DNA from: Enhygromyxa salina
GTDB taxonomy: Bacteria > Myxococcota_A > Polyangia > Nannocystales > Nannocystaceae
Reading direction: 5' to 3'
Length of the DNA: 64,000 nt
Assembly: GCF_002994635.1 (NCBI RefSeq)
Contig: NZ_PVNL01000117.1
Span: 180,244 to 244,243, forward strand
Numbering within the stretch: position 1 is the first letter of the stretch; every line of letters begins with the position of its first letter. This document shows, in pieces, positions 17,311 to 27,835 of the stretch. The notes below the pieces were generated by a model. It had not been told where the DNA came from. It did not search any database and saw only the letters and a program-made list of their open reading frames with translations. A program made the position numbers and the translations under genes.

Positions 17311-18423
17311 CTAGCCGGTCGGTGGGAACACGATCGGCGCGCAGGTCGAGACCCCAGCGCCGACCACCGCTGCGGGCCCGTCGTCGCTCACCAACGTGTT
17401 GGTGTGCTCGACGGGGTCGTAGTCGTAGACCTTGGTCGGTCCAAAGTTCTCGGAGATGAAGATCCAAAACCGGCCGCCCCAGTGCGCGAACGCGAAGCCG
17501 CCGGGCGTGAGACCCAGCCCATCGATATCCGGCAGCTCGACGTTGGAGAGCGCGGTCCCGTCTTGCTTGTCGACCTCGCCCAGGTGGATCTCGGGACCAC
17601 ACGGATTGTCTGCGGTGCACGGGTGATCGAACTCGAATGACCAGTTCATGATCAAGATGAACAGCCGCCCCTCGCCGGTACCCGTCAGCTCCGTCCCCGA
17701 GAACACCGTGCCCTGGCCCTGCTGAAATTCGTAGTATTTGCCAATCGCAGGATCGCCGCCGACCGGATACACGTAGGTCGCGTGGTCGACGAAGAACAGC
17801 TGCTCCGTGCCGCTGCCCTCGGTCTCGCTCACGAACGCCATCCCCATCCCGCTCGCCCACTCGTCGCTCATCGGCAGCTGGCCTTGATCGGGCAGACACT
17901 CGCCGGTATCGAGGTTGAGCCGGTCGAGGCGCTTGGGGTACGGCTCCGACGGGCCGTTGGCCGGGCTGCCCCACTGAATCCAGGCGTGACGATTTCGATC
18001 TACCGCCATCGAGGAGACCGCCCACCCCTCGGTGCCGGCGCACACGACATCCACGACCCACTCGAACGCGAGGGTCTCGGGATCAAACCCAAAGATCTGC
18101 TCGGGCTCGTTGTTCTCGCTGCCGCGCGTGAGCACGTAGATCGGGTTGTCGACGACCTCGCCACACATGTCCGGGCCGCCGCCGAGATCACCACCGAGAT
18201 CGAACTTCGGGCCGTCGTCGCCCTGGTCTTCGTCGCTGCCGTCGCTCTCGTCGCCCTCGTTGCTGGACGACCCGTCCGCGCTGGAGGTCGCGTCCGCCGT
18301 CGACCCAGCTGTTGGCCCGGCCGAGAACGTGCCATCCGCGCTGGAGTCGCTGCCGCACGCAGTGATGAACAGCGCCGCGAGGGCGAGCGTGGAGGAGCGG
18401 AGGTCGAGCTTTGGCAGCGTCAT
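17311..18423 (-). CDS. Secreted lipoprotein, beta-propeller-like
   Basis: This 370-aa protein has a signal peptide and lipobox FITAC (Cys23), then a Ser/Asp/Gly-rich linker (about 24-75). The rest has spaced strands such as IYVLTR, FGFDPETLAFEW, RLDRLNLDTG and VYDYDPVEHTN, which resemble the blades of a PQQ/NHL-like beta-propeller. Four Cys (MCGE, VVCAG, HPCTADNPCG) may form disulfides. No catalytic residues are identified. It lies 21 bp downstream of the MlaD-like lipoprotein gene on the same strand and may be co-transcribed with it. Confidence 0.72.
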   Translation of the reverse strand: MTLPKLDLRSSTLALAALFITACGSDSSADGTFSAGPTAGSTADATSSADGSSSNEGDESDGSDEDQGDDGPKFDLGGDLGGGPDMCGEVVDNPIYVLTRGSENNEPEQIFGFDPETLAFEWVVDVVCAGTEGWAVSSMAVDRNRHAWIQWGSPANGPSEPYPKRLDRLNLDTGECLPDQGQLPMSDEWASGMGMAFVSETEGSGTEQLFFVDHATYVYPVGGDPAIGKYYEFQQGQGTVFSGTELTGTGEGRLFILIMNWSFEFDHPCTADNPCGPEIHLGEVDKQDGTALSNVELPDIDGLGLTPGGFAFAHWGGRFWIFISENFGPTKVYDYDPVEHTNTLVSDDGPAAVVGAGVSTCAPIVFPPTG

Positions 18424-18444
18424 GCCCCGCGTTTACCAAATGGA

Positions 18445-19290
18445 TCAGTCGCAGATCCACGAATACTTGATGCGGTCGACCCACGGCTTGGGCCCACCAT
18501 CGTGGTGAAAGGTGACCTTGACCTGCTTGTTCGAGTGCGGAGGCAGCTCGAAGGGCATGAACCAGTCGCCGCTGCCCGGCAAGCTCGCGACGTCGAGCGC
18601 GGCCCCGGACTCGTCCATGAACGCCGCTGTTGCGACGCTGCCGATCTCGACGAAGCCGTTGCCGTCGTTGGTAAAGCGGATCTTGGCTCGCCATCCGCCG
18701 TTGGGCAGGTGCAGCGGGACGGCGCTGACGTCGATGACGTCCAGCGTGGAGAACGACAGATCGTCGCCGCAGCTGCGCTTTTGTGGCTTGGGCTTGGGCT
18801 TGGATGCTGCGCCGGAGGTGGGCGCGGGGCCCGGTTCGGGCTCGGGTTCGGGCTCGGGTTCGGGTTCGGGCTGGGGCTCGGGGTCGACGGGTTCGGGTTG
18901 GGGCTCGGGCGTTGGTGGCTGCGCGGCTGCGCAGCGCTCGAGCTGCGGCGGCGCGACCTCACCCTCGCCGAGCTCGAGCTCGAGCACGACGGTGTCGCCT
19001 TGATGACCCACGCGAACGCACGCGCCTGCACCCAGCGTGGGCGTGTGACCGGCGTCGAGCTCGGCCACCACGAGCACCCGCTGTTGCTCGAGCTTGGTCG
19101 AGGCCACGCTGCCGATCGCGACTCCTCGGGCGATCACGGGCGTCCCCGCGCTGATGCCCGGCGCCTCATCGAGCACGATCGTGGGTAGCACGGCGGGAGT
19201 CGACGCGGTCTCTTGCGGTGCGGCGCTGCGACATCCGCAAGCCAAACAACCCGCGAGGACCAGCGCCGCCTGGAGGATCCGAGTGGGCAT
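18445..19290 (-). CDS. Lipoprotein with MlaD/MCE-like module and Pro-Glu linker
   Basis: This 281-aa protein has a lipoprotein signal (LVLAGC, Cys15). Residues about 45-115 resemble a short MCE/MlaD domain (GISAGTPVIARGVAIGSV, then VVAELDA and a VRVG strand), the domain that handles lipids in Mla/Mce transport. A PEPQPEPEPE-type linker (about 123-155) follows, then a C-terminal beta-rich domain (about 173-281) with two Cys that could pair. A single MCE-like module on a lipoprotein with no ABC-transporter genes nearby is unusual. The MCE call is from the short motif only. Downstream of acr3 by 78 bp. Confidence 0.65.
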   Translation of the reverse strand: MPTRILQAALVLAGCLACGCRSAAPQETASTPAVLPTIVLDEAPGISAGTPVIARGVAIGSVASTKLEQQRVLVVAELDAGHTPTLGAGACVRVGHQGDTVVLELELGEGEVAPPQLERCAAAQPPTPEPQPEPVDPEPQPEPEPEPEPEPEPGPAPTSGAASKPKPKPQKRSCGDDLSFSTLDVIDVSAVPLHLPNGGWRAKIRFTNDGNGFVEIGSVATAAFMDESGAALDVASLPGSGDWFMPFELPPHSNKQVKVTFHHDGGPKPWVDRIKYSWICD

Positions 19291-19368
19291 GTCGGACGAT
19301 GGTCGCTCGTACGAGACCGCGTGTCACTGCCGCATGGCACCGGCTACTCACTCGCAGACCCCCGAGTC

Positions 19369-20394
<1,026 letters not shown>

Positions 20395-20406
20395 GATCGT
20401 GTTGAC

Positions 20407-20742
<336 letters not shown>

Positions 20743-20767
20743 GGTGGTCGGGCGGCGCCGAGCGTAC

Positions 20768-20783
20768 ATCGTCGATTTACGAT
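20768..20783 (-). promoter_or_regulatory. Candidate ArsR operator
   Basis: ATCGT-CGATTT-ACGAT is a perfect 5-bp inverted repeat with a 6-bp spacer, 26 bp upstream of the arsR ATG. Position and form suit an ArsR dimer site. It is not the E. coli operator sequence. Confidence 0.5.
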
Positions 20784-20912
20784 AAAGAGCCACAGCCGTC
20801 AAGCTCAGGCCAGCCGGCTGCAACCGGCCAGCGCTCGAGCAGCTGCCGCCTCAACACGACGCCCGCTCAATCGTCGCGAGAGTCAGCGGCAGCGAATGCC
20901 CCCTCCGTCGAC

Positions 20913-21785
20913 TCACTCAGGCGGGACCATGCAGATCCCAATGTCCTCGTAGCCGGGCAGCGCCATGCCGGCCTCGAAGAACGGCAGGCACTCCGTCCCC
21001 GGGATCGCACACCCGCCCGCGCCCACGCTCAGGCTACAAAACGCCGCGCAGCAGGCCGATCCTTCGCAGTTGGGCACGACCTCCGCGCTTACACAGATGA
21101 GGCCGGGCGTGCAGTCATTGATGAACCCGCACGCTTCCCCCTCTTGTAAATTGCTGGTGGTGAACACGCACTGAAACCCGACGTTTGCCCAGTAGCAGCC
21201 GGTGCCCAGGCAATCCTGCAACAAGGGATCACAGTTGAGGTTGCAGACGCTCAAGCTGCCGTCGCAGCTGATCGAGCACGAGCTCCCGATCGGGCACGAG
21301 GGATCGTCCGCCGTGCCCGTACAAAAAGCCGTGCACGTGCCGATCGCTTCGCCGTCGACGTCGCCGACGTTCCAGCACATCGAGGTCGCGTCGCAGCTGT
21401 CGGTCGCCTCGGTGACGCCGTCGTAGGTGCACGGCTCACCGACCTTGCCGTCGCCGAGCACGGGCACGCACTTGTTCGCGTCCCAGTTGCCACCCGTGCT
21501 CCCGTACGGCACACACTTCTCGCCCACCTCGCAGTCCTGCAAGAAGGAGTCGCAGCGCGAGGCCTCCACGAAGTCGTAGTTCGGGACGAAGGTCAGCGAG
21601 CCTCCGCCGGCCTCGGAGGGGGTCTCTTGGTCACCATCACCTGTATCCAAACCCACGTCGTTTTCCGTGTCTGCTGCGGTGGCAGAGGCGCCGCCTACCG
21701 TCGCGCTGCTTCCCCCATCCCGGCCCGAGTGACAAGCAGGGACCAGCAGCACCACAGCCCAGAACATCCAGCGGTTGGACCTCAT
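20913..21785 (-). CDS. Cysteine-rich secreted lipoprotein
   Basis: This 290-aa protein has a signal peptide with lipobox LVPAC (Cys18). A short Asp/Gly/Thr linker precedes a domain with more than 25 Cys, in patterns like CDSFLQDC, GEKCVPY, CNLNCDPLLQDCLGTGC and SACCAAFC. These resemble the disulfide-rich lipoproteins common in Nannocystaceae, where database names such as epimerase are unreliable. No catalytic motif was seen. It is divergent from the metallophosphoesterase lipoprotein gene, sharing a 58-bp AT-rich gap. Confidence 0.75.
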   Translation of the reverse strand: MRSNRWMFWAVVLLVPACHSGRDGGSSATVGGASATAADTENDVGLDTGDGDQETPSEAGGGSLTFVPNYDFVEASRCDSFLQDCEVGEKCVPYGSTGGNWDANKCVPVLGDGKVGEPCTYDGVTEATDSCDATSMCWNVGDVDGEAIGTCTAFCTGTADDPSCPIGSSCSISCDGSLSVCNLNCDPLLQDCLGTGCYWANVGFQCVFTTSNLQEGEACGFINDCTPGLICVSAEVVPNCEGSACCAAFCSLSVGAGGCAIPGTECLPFFEAGMALPGYEDIGICMVPPE

Positions 21786-21843
21786 GTCTCAACCAAAACA
21801 TTAATTCCTATTAAAACAAACTTAAATTTCGTACACTCGACGG
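21786..21843. promoter_or_regulatory. AT-rich divergent promoter region
   Basis: These 58 bp between divergent lipoprotein genes are very AT-rich. On the plus strand TACACT (21832-21837) ends 6 nt before the ATG at 21844. On the minus strand TAATGT ends 12 nt before the ATG at 21785. Confidence 0.5.
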
Positions 21844-22791
21844 ATGAGGTGCAGGCCGACCGTCTGTCTGCTGCTGGGCCTGTCATGCATGTGCCAGTGC
21901 ACGCGGGTCGACGGCGGCGCCGACGACGACCGAGAGCTCGAGCGGTTTCGGATCGTGGTGCTCGCCGATCCGCACGTGCCCGACCCGAACTACGAGGGCC
22001 CCGAGGCCAACGAGCTCGACACCGAGTCGATCCTGGCGGCGCACCAGCGGCTGCTCGACGCGCGCGCGCGCATCAACGCGATGGATCCGGCGCCAGACTT
22101 CGTGGTGATCCTCGGTGACCTGCTCCACACCCACTACCCCTACGACGAGGTCCAGGACTACTACGACCAACCCAGCGCGTTCTCGGTCGCGGCCGAGCTG
22201 CTCGACGGGTTCGAGGTGCCGGTCCACCTGGTGTTCGGCGAGCATGACTACGGCGTGCCTCGGATCCCCCGCGAGGACAGCCACGTCCTGTTCGCGCACT
22301 TCTTCGACGCCGCGCCCCATACCGCGTTCGAGCACCACGGCTGGAAATTCATCCTGGCCAATTCGCAGCTCGGGGCGACCTGGGACGCGAGCAGCGACGA
22401 CTACGATCCGGCCAGGGGGAGCTACGGGCGCGAGCAGCTCGACTGGATCGCCGATCACCTGTTTGATCGGATGCCAACGGTGTTTCTGAGCCACTTTCCA
22501 ATTCCCTTCGACACCGCGGTGTTCGAGAATTTGGAGTCGCCATCGCGGGACATCTTCACGTTGATGACCGACCACGCCGACACCATGCAGCTGGCCCTGG
22601 GTGGCCACCTGCACCGCTGGGTCGACTACCGGATCGTCGCGCCGACCGACGTATTCGTGGTCGCCGGGCTGCGCTACGACGCCGACAATTTTTGGGTGAT
22701 CGAGTTCGACCCCGCGTCACAGACCTACGAGATCCTGGACATCGACAAGGTCCACTGGCAGACGCCGTTCTCTGACACGGCGACCGAGTGA
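21844..22791 (+). CDS. Calcineurin-like metallophosphoesterase, probable lipoprotein
   Basis: This 315-aa protein has an N-terminal signal with several Cys (CQC, a possible lipidation site). The metallophosphoesterase motifs appear in order: LADPH (DxH), GDLLH (GDxx), GEHDY (GNHD variant with Glu for Asn), SHFP and GGHLHR (GHxH). This family hydrolyses phosphomonoesters, diesters or nucleotides using a two-metal centre, here presumably in the periplasm or at the surface. The Asn-to-Glu change in GNHD is odd, since that Asn usually binds metal and phosphate; activity may be altered. Confidence 0.85.
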   Translation: MRCRPTVCLLLGLSCMCQCTRVDGGADDDRELERFRIVVLADPHVPDPNYEGPEANELDTESILAAHQRLLDARARINAMDPAPDFVVILGDLLHTHYPYDEVQDYYDQPSAFSVAAELLDGFEVPVHLVFGEHDYGVPRIPREDSHVLFAHFFDAAPHTAFEHHGWKFILANSQLGATWDASSDDYDPARGSYGREQLDWIADHLFDRMPTVFLSHFPIPFDTAVFENLESPSRDIFTLMTDHADTMQLALGGHLHRWVDYRIVAPTDVFVVAGLRYDADNFWVIEFDPASQTYEILDIDKVHWQTPFSDTATE

Positions 22792-22899
22792 GGCGGAAAA
22801 AATCTCGCGCCCGGCCGCTCGGGTTTGCGCCCCACGCTCATGACTTGCGCGCGGAGATCCGCTACCGTGCTCGCCTCGGCTCGGCCGACAGGAGCAGCG

Positions 22900-23463
22900 A
22901 TGATCGAGATACTCGGGTTTTCGGGGAGCTTGCGCGAGAAGTCGTTCAACAGCGCGTTGTTGCGCGCGGCGGCCGAGCTGGCGCCAGAGGGTCTGCGCGT
23001 GGAGATCGGGACGATCCGCGGGATCCCGCTGTACGACGGCGACGTCGAGGACACGCTCGGCATCCCCGAGCCAGTCCGGGAGCTCAAGGAGCGGATCGTC
23101 GCCAACCGCGGGCTATTGCTGGTGACACCCGAGTACAACCAGTCGCTGCCCGGCGTGATGAAGAACGCGATCGACTGGCTGTCGCGGCCGCCAAGCGACA
23201 TGGCCCGGGTGTTCGGCGGGCGCCCGGTGGCGCTGATGGGCGCGACCCCGGGTGGATTTGGCACGGTGTCGTCGCAGCACGCCTGGCTGCCGGTGTTGCG
23301 GGCCCTGGGCACGCGCCCCTGGTTCGGTGGGACCTTGCGAGTTGCTGGTGCTGGGGCCGTGTTCAACGCCAACGGCGAGCTCGAGAGTGAGACGACCCGC
23401 AAACAGTTGCGCAACTTTCTCGAGGGCTTTCGCTCGTTCGTCGCCGAGCTCCCCGGCACCTGA
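22900..23463 (+). CDS. NADPH-dependent FMN reductase
   Basis: This 187-aa flavodoxin-fold reductase starts at ATG 22900, placed by an AGGAG site six nt upstream; an in-frame ATG at 22825 would add a basic tail without family similarity. The FMN phosphate loop is GFSGSLREKSFNSALLR, and TPEYNQSLPGVMKNAIDW is the family hallmark of ChrR/YieF/ArsH-type reductases. It reduces FMN, quinones or related substrates with NAD(P)H. It might supply reduced flavin to the halogenase 12 kb away, but nothing in the sequence links them. Confidence 0.92.
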   Translation: MIEILGFSGSLREKSFNSALLRAAAELAPEGLRVEIGTIRGIPLYDGDVEDTLGIPEPVRELKERIVANRGLLLVTPEYNQSLPGVMKNAIDWLSRPPSDMARVFGGRPVALMGATPGGFGTVSSQHAWLPVLRALGTRPWFGGTLRVAGAGAVFNANGELESETTRKQLRNFLEGFRSFVAELPGT

Positions 23464-23631
23464 ACACCCCTGGCACCCATCCCGGCGAGCTCGGCTCGGG
23501 CCTGACGTCTCGGACCCGGCACCAGGGCGAAGCGACCTCGTGGATTGTGCTCGACGGCGACCGCCAGCCGCCTATCGAGCGATGCTACATGAATGGCAGC
23601 GAGCGACCTCGGGTTTGCGATAGTGAGTCTG

Positions 23632-24699
23632 ATGGCCAGCCAATCCCTCGATCAGATCCGCGAACGGACGGCGAGCCCCCACGCGGCCAGCTTTCAGCTG
23701 ATGACCGAAGACGGGTGGCTGATCGGCCCCGATCCGAGCGCGCTCGCGGCCTTCACCGCCGGCCTGCCCACGTCGCTCGCCACCAGCGTGACCACCACGC
23801 AGGCGCAGCTGCAGCGCAACGCCCACCGCTGGTGCACTCGCTTCAACACTTCAATGCAGGCGCGGGTACGGGGCTACGTCGCGCTCGCGCGGGCCTGTCA
23901 CTACGAGTATCCGTGGCCAGTCGTGGCGATCCTGGGCATCTGCGCGGTCGTCGAGGGCGAGCGGCGGGCGTCAGTGTTCGGGCTGTTGGGCGACGCCGCC
24001 GCGCGGCTCGGTAGCGACGGGCTCGCGCGCATGAGCGACCGCAGCAAGGACATGCTGCGTCGCACCAATCGGGCGATCTTCGCCGACTCGGTGCCAACCG
24101 TCATCTACGCGCTGCGCTGCCACAACCTCACGATCGGCGGTCAACCCGAGCTCGCGCAGGCGCTGCTCGATGCCCCCTTGCCGCCGTTGATGGACGAGAC
24201 CAGCCGCCAGCTGATGCGTGGGTTGTGTGCTGCGCTGCGGCTCGCCGACGGGCCTGCACGCTTTGATGCCTTGTCGCAGCTGACCCTCGAGCACTTCGAG
24301 CGCGAGCAACGGATCTTGTCGTTCAACCTTGGCGTGCGCGAGCTCGAGTCTGCGCCCAGCCGCCGCGGCGGATCGCGCCGGCCCACGCTCCTCAGCCGGC
24401 TGCTGAACACCAACAGCACCAACGCGCCCGTGATCCACAGGGGCCGGGTGCGCTTCGAAGCTCAGGCGCTGCCGACCGGCTTCGACATCAAGCATCATCG
24501 CGCGCGCGTCGACGTGTTCGGGCGGCTGTATGTCAGCAGCGTGACCGGCAGCCAGGCCGACTATCGCGTCGCGGTGACCCACGTGGAGCAGGAGTTTGGC
24601 GACGGGCACCCGTTCGGCGGCAGCGTCACGGGCCAGCCGCGCTACCCTCACGGCGGCGCACCCCGCTGCGGGCTGGAGCTGCCCTCGGCGAGCCGGTAG
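23632..24699 (+). CDS. Hypothetical protein, unrecognised
   Basis: ATG 23632 gives a 355-aa protein; an in-frame ATG at 23593 would add 13 residues. No signal peptide or known family is recognised. Residues 60-230 are helix-rich (Ala/Leu/Arg), with a segment around ICAVVEGERRASVFGLLG. The C-terminal 90 residues have a basic linker (SRRGGSRRP), then strands such as GRVRFEAQALP and RVDVFGRLYVSSV. It stands alone between the FMN reductase and a lipoprotein. The function is unknown. Confidence 0.6.
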   Translation: MASQSLDQIRERTASPHAASFQLMTEDGWLIGPDPSALAAFTAGLPTSLATSVTTTQAQLQRNAHRWCTRFNTSMQARVRGYVALARACHYEYPWPVVAILGICAVVEGERRASVFGLLGDAAARLGSDGLARMSDRSKDMLRRTNRAIFADSVPTVIYALRCHNLTIGGQPELAQALLDAPLPPLMDETSRQLMRGLCAALRLADGPARFDALSQLTLEHFEREQRILSFNLGVRELESAPSRRGGSRRPTLLSRLLNTNSTNAPVIHRGRVRFEAQALPTGFDIKHHRARVDVFGRLYVSSVTGSQADYRVAVTHVEQEFGDGHPFGGSVTGQPRYPHGGAPRCGLELPSASR

Positions 24700-24723
24700 C
24701 GGATCGTGCGCGCGAGTGGAAGA

Positions 24724-24736
24724 TATACTGGGGACA
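24724..24736 (+). promoter_or_regulatory. Leaderless-type -10 element (TATACT, 7 nt from ATG)
   Basis: TATACT at 24724-24729 ends 7 nt before the ATG at 24737. It overlaps the end of the region just after the previous stop and helps choose that start. Confidence 0.45.
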
Positions 24737-25162
24737 ATGGGATCGCCTCTGTTGGATCGAACGCCATGCGTGGCGCGAGCGTTGCCGCTGGTCCTGGCCC
24801 TGATCGCCTGTCGGGCTCCAACGCTGGAACCCAGCGTCGAGCCCGAGCTCGACGAACGAGCACCGGAGGGTGCTCCTGCACAGCCATGGCTCTTCATCGA
24901 GCGCGAAGACCCCGGGGCCCGGGCCACGCAAGTGGGCGTCCCGGGCGGCGTCCCCACAGGTCCCGACGAGGACGGCGACGGCATCCCCAACGACCTCGAC
25001 CTGTGCCCGCATCACACGGAGGACTACGACGGCTTTGAAGACGGTGATGGGTGCCCGGAGCCCGACAACGACCAGGACGGCGTCCTCGATATCGACGACA
25101 AGTGCCCGAGCGAACCCGAGACCTTCAACGGCCGCGACGACGAGGACGGGTGCCCCGAGTAG
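24737..25162 (+). CDS. Small lipoprotein with thrombospondin type 3-like Ca-binding repeats
   Basis: This 141-aa protein starts at ATG 24737; the frame is open further upstream but codes there for unlikely Arg/Ser-rich sequence. The signal ends with LALIAC (lipobox). The C-terminal 65 residues are three calcium-type repeats: DEDGDGIPNDLDLCP, DGFEDGDGCPEPDNDQDGVLD and NGRDDEDGCPE. In most myxobacterial proteins these repeats precede an OmpA domain that binds peptidoglycan. Here the protein stops after the repeats, so it is either a short relative or a truncated one. Confidence 0.72.
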   Translation: MGSPLLDRTPCVARALPLVLALIACRAPTLEPSVEPELDERAPEGAPAQPWLFIEREDPGARATQVGVPGGVPTGPDEDGDGIPNDLDLCPHHTEDYDGFEDGDGCPEPDNDQDGVLDIDDKCPSEPETFNGRDDEDGCPE

Positions 25163-25243
25163 TCACGCGTCCGTGGTCACGCAGGTAGACGCTCTACGGA
25201 GCGTCCATGCCGAAGCGGCGCATGTCGGTGGTATAGGTCTGCG

Positions 25244-26488
25244 ATGAACCTGCGACATCTTCTGGGGCCTGCCGCGATCTTGATCCTGAGCCAAGGGGTG
25301 CTCGCCTGCGGTAACGACACGAGCACTGGCGACGGGTCTGGCGACGGCGACACGACGGGTGATGCTGGAGACGGCGACGGCGATCCCGGCGATGGCGATG
25401 GCGATGGCGATGGCGATCCCGGCGACGGCGATGGCGATGGCGATCCCGGCGACGGCGATGGCGATCCCGGCGACGGCGATGGCGATCCCGGTGATGGCGA
25501 CGGTGACGGCGACGGCGACGGCGATGGCGATGGCGATGGCGACGGCGACGGTGACGGCGATGGTGATGGCGACGGCGACGGCGACGGCGATGGCGACGGC
25601 GATCCGCCCTTCGACTGCGATCCCAACCTCGATCCTGTGATCTTGACCCTGATGGGCGGTCAATCAGCCCGCTACCCAACGATCGCCGACGCAGTGTTCG
25701 CCGCATCCAATGGGTCGCTCGTGCAGCTCTGCCCCGGCACTTACGAGCAAACCGTGATCGTCGACGACGAGATCGAGATCCAGGGCGCCGGACCGGAGCT
25801 GACGGTCTGGGACCCCAGCGCGGGCGCGGCGTTGATCATCAACTCACCCAACGTGACCGTGCGCGACCTGACCTTCACCGGCGGCACGGGCACGGTTCAA
25901 TCCGGGTTCAACGTGACCTGCGGCGGCGCGGTGCACATCCGCTGGCAGGCCAACCTGGCGTGGCCGATCACGCTCGAGAACCTGGTGTTTCACGACAACC
26001 AGGCGGTGCTCGGCGGCGCCCTGTGTATCTCGGGCGGCAGCAACAACAACGTCCCAGTCGTGACGATCAATGGTTGCACCTTCAACGACAACAGCGCCAC
26101 CCAAGACGGGGGCGCGGTGTTTACCTACGGCCGCTTCCACATCACGGACACGACGATCATCGACAATGTCGCGGGGTTGAGCGGCGGCGGCATCTTGCTC
26201 AACTACGGCTGTCAGACGGCGGCCCAGTGCACGATCGAGGACTCCGTCGTCAAGCACAACACCGCGACCGCCGGCATGTACACGGGCGGCGGCGGTCTGT
26301 GGCTCGGCGACTCCTTCCAGGGCGGCTCGGGCGTCACGGTGACCAACTCCGACTTCGGGTTTGGCTTCGCCGAAGAGAACCTGCCCGACGACGTGTTCTT
26401 GCTGTTCGAACAGACGACGGAGAGCTATGGCTTCTACGCCAACGGCACCAGCTTTGTCTGCGACGAAGGGATGTGCTCGGATCCTTAG
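25244..26488 (+). CDS. Lipoprotein with long Asp-Gly repeat and beta-helix domain
   Basis: This 414-aa lipoprotein has a signal ending GVLAC (Cys22). Residues about 40-120 are almost pure GDGDGDP/GDGDGD, the longest such tract in the window. From 140 onward is a right-handed beta-helix of the polymorphic-outer-membrane/pectin-lyase type, with units such as GGALCISGG, GGAVFTYGRFHITDTTI and LSGGGILLNYG. Likely surface exposed. A weak TATAGGT element lies just upstream of the ATG. Its stop overlaps by 4 nt the stop of the convergent membrane-protein gene. Confidence 0.8.
   Translation: MNLRHLLGPAAILILSQGVLACGNDTSTGDGSGDGDTTGDAGDGDGDPGDGDGDGDGDPGDGDGDGDPGDGDGDPGDGDGDPGDGDGDGDGDGDGDGDGDGDGDGDGDGDGDGDGDGDGDPPFDCDPNLDPVILTLMGGQSARYPTIADAVFAASNGSLVQLCPGTYEQTVIVDDEIEIQGAGPELTVWDPSAGAALIINSPNVTVRDLTFTGGTGTVQSGFNVTCGGAVHIRWQANLAWPITLENLVFHDNQAVLGGALCISGGSNNNVPVVTINGCTFNDNSATQDGGAVFTYGRFHITDTTIIDNVAGLSGGGILLNYGCQTAAQCTIEDSVVKHNTATAGMYTGGGGLWLGDSFQGGSGVTVTNSDFGFGFAEENLPDDVFLLFEQTTESYGFYANGTSFVCDEGMCSDP
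25370..25603 (+). repeat. Long in-frame GAC/GAT-GGC tandem repeat
   Basis: About 234 bp of near-perfect 6-bp units (GGCGAC/GGCGAT, with some ATCCCGGCGA spacers) encode the Asp-Gly linker. The reverse strand reads Ser-Pro repeats, a shadow frame. Confidence 0.93.
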
Positions 26489-27801
26489 AGATTGTACGGA
26501 GTCTCGTTGATCCAGTGAAACCCGCGCTCGAGCAGCACCAGCTTCGAGCGCGGGCGCTGTTGCAGCCGAGCCTCGAGCGCTTGCCCCTGCCATGTTCCGG
26601 TCACCACGAGCCCGTCAATTGTCTGCTCGAAGCGCAGGACGTCGGCCTCCGCGTCGTCATCCAGTTCGTACGCGCCGGAAGGCATCACCGTCATTGTCAG
26701 GGCCTCGGTGTCGTACTCGACCACGTGATAAGACAGCGCACCATCCATTTGCTGGATCGTGATGTAGCCGGGCCGCTCGAAGTCTACGAGCTCGATCGGC
26801 AGCGCGCTGTCGATGACGAGGGCCCGCCAGCGGACCGCGTCCGTCGTCAATGGCGGTAGCTCCTCTGCGTCGAGTGAGAACGAGTCGACGTCGTAGATGC
26901 CGTAGAGCGGCGGGTGCTCGCGACCATCACCGTAGCTGCGATAGGCGTCGAGCCCCTGGTCGATGCTGGTGTAGGTCACCCAGGCCAACAGGGCGATCGC
27001 GGTCACCCGGCCGGCGATCTGCCCGCGGCGCGAGGCGAACAGGGGCGGAAGCTCGCGCGCAGGCACAGCTTCGTGCGACCAGAACAGCGCGAACAAGCGC
27101 TCGCGGTCGAGCCACGCCAGACCGCTCGCCAGGGCCAGCAAGTGAAGCGAGAACAGCTTGACCGGCACGTCGTAGCACAGGTTGAGCATCACGACGTTGG
27201 TCATGACCCCGACGCAGATCAGCGCACCAAGGGTCCGGGTCCGGCGAAACAGCACGAGCGTACCACCGAGGGTCTCGGCGAGACCCGTGAACACGCAGTA
27301 GGCCGGCGACGCCCCCATGAAGGTCCACAACAGGCCCATCGGAGATGACTCGCCATATGTGCTCAGCAATCGTGTGAGGCTGGGTGTCGGGAACTGCGTC
27401 GGGATGATCTTGGCCCACCCATAATAGGTGATCGTAATTCCCAGGAACCACGCGCAGCCATGCTCCAGCCACCGCTTGGCGGCTGCGTGGTCTCGCTGCT
27501 TGCGATCAACCAACGACCAGACGATCACCGCGACGATGGTGATGAACACGTTGATCAGCACGATGAGCTGGACCTCCGTCGTGTCGCCGCTCCCGGTCGG
27601 GCCCGTGAAGAGATCGTCAATGCCGAACACCACGCGCCCGACCCAGGTCGCCAGCTCCGACCGCAGCAAGCTCACCGCCTCCGCGAGCAGCTCGCCGAGC
27701 CATGGCAGGCAGTTGAGCGGGAACGGAGCGGTGTAGAGGATGAAGTAGACCGCGAGCGCCCGGAATGCCGTGCGGGTGACCATCGAGCTCGAGGCCGGCA
27801 T
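26485..27801 (-). CDS. DoxX-like integral membrane protein with extracytoplasmic domain
   Basis: This 438-aa protein has about seven to eight hydrophobic helices in its first 290 residues. The segment ITYYGWAKIIPTQFP and the later GLAETLGGTLVLFRRTRTLGALI are typical of the DoxX family. The last 140 residues (from about SLDAEELPPL) form a soluble beta-rich domain. DoxX-like proteins associate with quinone or thiol redox systems, but the role here is unknown. ATG 27801 is supported by a TAGCAT element 6 nt upstream on its strand. Confidence 0.72.
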   Translation of the reverse strand: MPASSSMVTRTAFRALAVYFILYTAPFPLNCLPWLGELLAEAVSLLRSELATWVGRVVFGIDDLFTGPTGSGDTTEVQLIVLINVFITIVAVIVWSLVDRKQRDHAAAKRWLEHGCAWFLGITITYYGWAKIIPTQFPTPSLTRLLSTYGESSPMGLLWTFMGASPAYCVFTGLAETLGGTLVLFRRTRTLGALICVGVMTNVVMLNLCYDVPVKLFSLHLLALASGLAWLDRERLFALFWSHEAVPARELPPLFASRRGQIAGRVTAIALLAWVTYTSIDQGLDAYRSYGDGREHPPLYGIYDVDSFSLDAEELPPLTTDAVRWRALVIDSALPIELVDFERPGYITIQQMDGALSYHVVEYDTEALTMTVMPSGAYELDDDAEADVLRFEQTIDGLVVTGTWQGQALEARLQQRPRSKLVLLERGFHWINETPYNL

Positions 27802-27813
27802 CGGTCGATGCTA
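27802..27813 (-). promoter_or_regulatory. Leaderless-type -10 element (TAGCAT, 6 nt from ATG)
   Basis: On the minus strand TAGCAT (27813-27808) ends 6 nt before the ATG at 27801. Confidence 0.45.
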
Positions 27814-27835
27814 CACGAGTCAGGGCCCCCGCCGT

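Noticed and set aside
25177..25706. Long Ser-Pro and Arg-His repeat frames opposite the Asp-Gly tract
   Set aside because: They are antisense or out-of-frame readings of a GGCGAC/GGCGAT repeat in a lipoprotein with signal peptide and folded domain.
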